A stretch of 15,344 nt of DNA, taken from contig JAKSDN010001514.1 of assembly GCA_022360075.1 (NCBI GenBank), positions 1 to 15,344 on the forward strand, in the 5' to 3' direction. Below are positions 13,364 through 15,344 of this stretch, piece after piece. Origin of the DNA: Kiloniellales bacterium. Its GTDB lineage: Bacteria; Pseudomonadota; Alphaproteobacteria; Kiloniellales; JAKSDN01. The translations under genes were made by a program, and so were the position numbers. The notes under the pieces were generated by a model. That model was not told the DNA's origin and ran no database searches. It saw only the letters and a list, made by a program, of their open reading frames with translations. Position 1 is the first letter of the stretch, and each line of letters begins with the position of its first letter.

Positions 13364-15046
13364 ATGGCGAAAGAGCGAGACGAACACCCCTACATCCCGA
13401 AGCTGAAGCAACAGCTTGTCGAGGGCCGGCTGGGCCGGCGCGCGTTCCTGCGCAGCGCCACGCTGCTGGGCCTTTCGGCGGCGGCGGCCTACGGCTTCGT
13501 CGGCAAGGTCACCGGCGAGCGCTTCGCGGCCCCGGCGCACGCCGCGATGCCCAAGGGCGGCTCGCTGCGCATCGGCATGCGGGTCAAGGAGGTGGCGACG
13601 CCGCACACCTTCGATTGGGCGGAGAAAAGCAACGTCTGCCGCCAGGTCTGCGAATACCTGACCAAGACCGGCCACGACAACGTCACCCGGCCCTATCTGC
13701 TGGAAGGCTGGGAGGCGAGCGACGACCTCAAGACCTGGACCTTGAACCTGCGCAAGGACATCAAGTGGCACAACGGCCGCGCCTTCACGGCCGAGGACGT
13801 GATCTGGAACTTCAATCACGTGCTGGAGCCGGCCACCGGCTCGTCAGTGCTCGGCCTGATGAAGGCCTACCTGCTGGAGGAGTACGACACCGGCAAGAAG
13901 GACAAGGACGGCAATGCCGTCATGTCGACGCGCCTGTGGGACGCCAACGCGATCGAGCAGCTCGGCGACCATACGATCAGGCTCAATGCCAAGTCGGCGC
14001 AGCTCGCGGTGCCGGAGCATCTCTTCCACTATCCCTTCGCCATGCTGGATCCGGAAGAAGGCGGCAAGTTCGGCGTCGGGTCCAACGGCACCGGGCCTTT
14101 CGAGTTGGCCGAGCACGAGATCGGCGTCCAGTCCGTGCTGAAGGCGCGCGGCGACTATTGGGGCGAAGGCCCACACCTCGATACGCTGCGCTTCATCGAT
14201 CTGGGCGACGATGCCTCGGCCTATATCGGGGCGCTCGCCTCGAAGCAGGTCGACGGCCTCTTCGCCGCCGACGTCTCGCAGATCGACGTGCTCAAGACCC
14301 TGCCCCACGTGCAGATCTTCGAGGCCGCCACGGCCGAGACCGCGGTCGCGCGGGTCAAGGTCGACCAAAAGCCCTTCGACGATGCGCGCGTGCGCAAGGC
14401 CATGAAGCTCGCCGTGGACCAGAAGCAGGTGCTGGACTTCGCGCTGCGCGGCCTGGGCCTGATGGCCGAGCACCACCATGTCTGCGAGATCCATCCCGAG
14501 TACGCCAAGCTCGACTTCATGGGCCGTGACGTCGAGGGAGCCAAGGCCCTGCTGGAGGAGGCGGGCTACGGCGGCGGCCTGGACCTGGAGATCGTCTGCC
14601 CGAACGAGCCGGCCTGGCAGCCGGCCGCCGTCCAGGGCATGGTCGAGCAGTGGAAGGACGCCGGCATCCGGGTCAAGATCAACATCATGCCCGGCGCGCA
14701 GTTCTGGGACGTCTGGGACAAGGTGCCCTTCGGCTACACCATCTGGTACCACCGGCCGCTGGGCGTGATGGTGCTCGGACTCGGCTATCGCTCGGGCGTG
14801 CCGTGGAACGAGTCCGGCTTCGCCAACGCCGACTTCGACCGCCTCCTGGCCAAGGCCGAGGGCACGCTCGACGTCGACGAGCGGCGCGCGCTGATGGCGG
14901 AGATCGAGGCGATCATGCAGGAGGATGGGCCGATCGTGCAGCCGGTCTGGCGCTCGGTCTTCACCTTCTACGATAAGCGGGTGCAGGGCTTCGCCCAGCA
15001 TCCGACGAACTACATCTTCGGCGAGGAGCTGGCGATCGAGGGTTAG
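13364..15046 (+). CDS. Tat-exported ABC transporter substrate-binding protein, family 5 (SBP_bac_5)
   Basis: This 560-residue protein is a periplasmic solute receptor of the peptide/nickel/opine class. The start at 13364 has a GGGAGG site eight bases upstream; an in-frame ATG at 13283 has none and would bury the signal. Residues 24-30 (GRRAFLR) are a twin-arginine motif followed by a hydrophobic stretch, with likely cleavage after APAHA at residue 60, so export of a folded protein by Tat is expected. Family features are YLLEGWEASDDLKTWTLNLRK at about 111-131 and the IKWHNGRAFTAEDVIWNF segment. The length is normal. Instead of ABC permeases, the next gene appears to be a Rieske oxygenase, so the receptor may feed that enzyme's substrate. 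The permease could be elsewhere or further right. Ligand unknown. Confidence 0.93.
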   Translation: MAKERDEHPYIPKLKQQLVEGRLGRRAFLRSATLLGLSAAAAYGFVGKVTGERFAAPAHAAMPKGGSLRIGMRVKEVATPHTFDWAEKSNVCRQVCEYLTKTGHDNVTRPYLLEGWEASDDLKTWTLNLRKDIKWHNGRAFTAEDVIWNFNHVLEPATGSSVLGLMKAYLLEEYDTGKKDKDGNAVMSTRLWDANAIEQLGDHTIRLNAKSAQLAVPEHLFHYPFAMLDPEEGGKFGVGSNGTGPFELAEHEIGVQSVLKARGDYWGEGPHLDTLRFIDLGDDASAYIGALASKQVDGLFAADVSQIDVLKTLPHVQIFEAATAETAVARVKVDQKPFDDARVRKAMKLAVDQKQVLDFALRGLGLMAEHHHVCEIHPEYAKLDFMGRDVEGAKALLEEAGYGGGLDLEIVCPNEPAWQPAAVQGMVEQWKDAGIRVKINIMPGAQFWDVWDKVPFGYTIWYHRPLGVMVLGLGYRSGVPWNESGFANADFDRLLAKAEGTLDVDERRALMAEIEAIMQEDGPIVQPVWRSVFTFYDKRVQGFAQHPTNYIFGEELAIEG

Positions 15047-15070
15047 AGGCCGGCCGGCTCGAATACGATC

Positions 15071-15144
15071 GGGGCGGCGTCCGGGAAAACCAGGGCGTCG
15101 CCCCACCCTGAAGTTCGAGAGACCCGGCGCCGCCGAGGCGCCGG
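15071..15144 (+). promoter_or_regulatory. Two consecutive GC-rich hairpins between the binding protein and oxygenase genes
   Basis: GGGGCGGCG (15071-15079) pairs with CGTCGCCCC (15096-15104) over nine positions with one G-U. CCGGCGCC (15124-15131) pairs perfectly with GGCGCCGG (15137-15144) over a 5-base loop. Neither has a T-run, so they are not ordinary terminators. They may protect the 3' end of the binding-protein message or reduce readthrough into the oxygenase gene, paralleling the stem-loop after dctP. Confidence 0.55.
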
Positions 15145-15172
15145 AGGAGCTCTGTCTCGAGGAGGCATGGTG

Positions 15173-15344
15173 ATGGAGTTGCTTTCGCCCGAAGATCGCC
15201 GCAGGGAAGGCGCCGGGGATCTCACGTCGCTGCGGGCAACGCTGGAGCCCGTGCAGCGGCCGATCGCCGAAGCGACGGGGCTGCCCAACGAGGCCTACAC
15301 CTCGCCGGCCTTCGCCACGCTGGAACGCGACCGGGTGCTGGCGC
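15173..15344 (+). CDS. Probable Rieske-type aromatic ring-hydroxylating oxygenase alpha subunit (5' part only)
   Basis: An open frame runs to the right edge. The start at 15173 is preferred to an in-frame ATG at 15167 because GAGGAGG (15158-15164) is eight bases before the first but only two before the second. The 57 visible residues include RPIAEATGLPNEAYTSPAFA followed by LERDRVLA. This resembles the N-terminus of Rieske oxygenase large subunits, where a LP-x-x-Y-x-(S/D) stretch and an E-x-(D/E)-x-(I/V/L) helix precede the Rieske domain. The Rieske Cys-His motifs and iron site lie beyond the window, so the call rests on a short stretch. Members hydroxylate or demethylate aromatics and quaternary amines. 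It is presumably cotranscribed with the binding protein. Confidence 0.55.
   Translation, partial: MELLSPEDRRREGAGDLTSLRATLEPVQRPIAEATGLPNEAYTSPAFATLERDRVLA

Noticed and set aside
13844..15106. A 420-codon minus-strand frame across the binding protein gene
   Set aside because: Shadow of a clear SBP_bac_5 gene; composition is leucine/glycine/arginine-rich with no motif.

Overview
The window comes from a GC-rich bacterial chromosome. Protein style, the DctP/Q/M transporter, two LysR regulators and strong G/C third-position bias suggest a free-living alphaproteobacterium of the Rhodospirillales/Kiloniellales kind. This placement is inferred from general resemblance, not from a marker gene. I see no rRNA, tRNA, CRISPR array, transposase or integrase.

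Layout. (1) 1-2964, minus strand: a TRAP transporter operon in the order dctP, dctQ, dctM, with dctM running off the left edge. A large stem-loop followed by five T's lies between dctP and dctQ. (2) 2965-3228: a 264-bp divergent regulatory region with a perfect 16-bp palindrome flanked by near-mirror-image -10-like hexamers, plus two hairpins in the dctP leader. (3) 3229-4164, plus: a LysR regulator, probably controlling the TRAP operon. (4) 4430-8452, plus: a 1340-residue exported protein made almost wholly of 33 SEL1-like repeats of 36 residues, with a readable internal duplication history. (5) 8466-12148, minus: a B12-binding radical SAM protein, then a divergent Fpg/MutM-type glycosylase and a 2-keto-4-pentenoate hydratase-family enzyme; the last two are 14 bp apart. 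(6) 12306-13220, minus: a GcvA-type LysR regulator. Divergent from it at 13364-15046 (plus) is a Tat-exported family 5 (peptide/nickel/opine type) ABC substrate-binding protein. The start of a probable Rieske oxygenase alpha subunit follows from 15173 and runs off the right edge.

How the genes fit together. Two modules share one design: a LysR regulator divergent from a solute-binding protein gene, with strong RNA structure just downstream of that gene. The first takes up an unknown, probably carboxylate, solute by TRAP. The second appears to join solute capture to an oxygenase, with the hydratase-family enzyme a few genes away as a possible later catabolic step; that link is inference. The most unusual items are the SEL1 protein's super-repeat structure, the glycosylase that lacks several canonical Fpg lesion-side residues, the three-way-junction-like terminator or attenuator in the TRAP operon, and the radical SAM enzyme of unknown substrate. 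Nothing here is clearly a wholly new multi-gene system.
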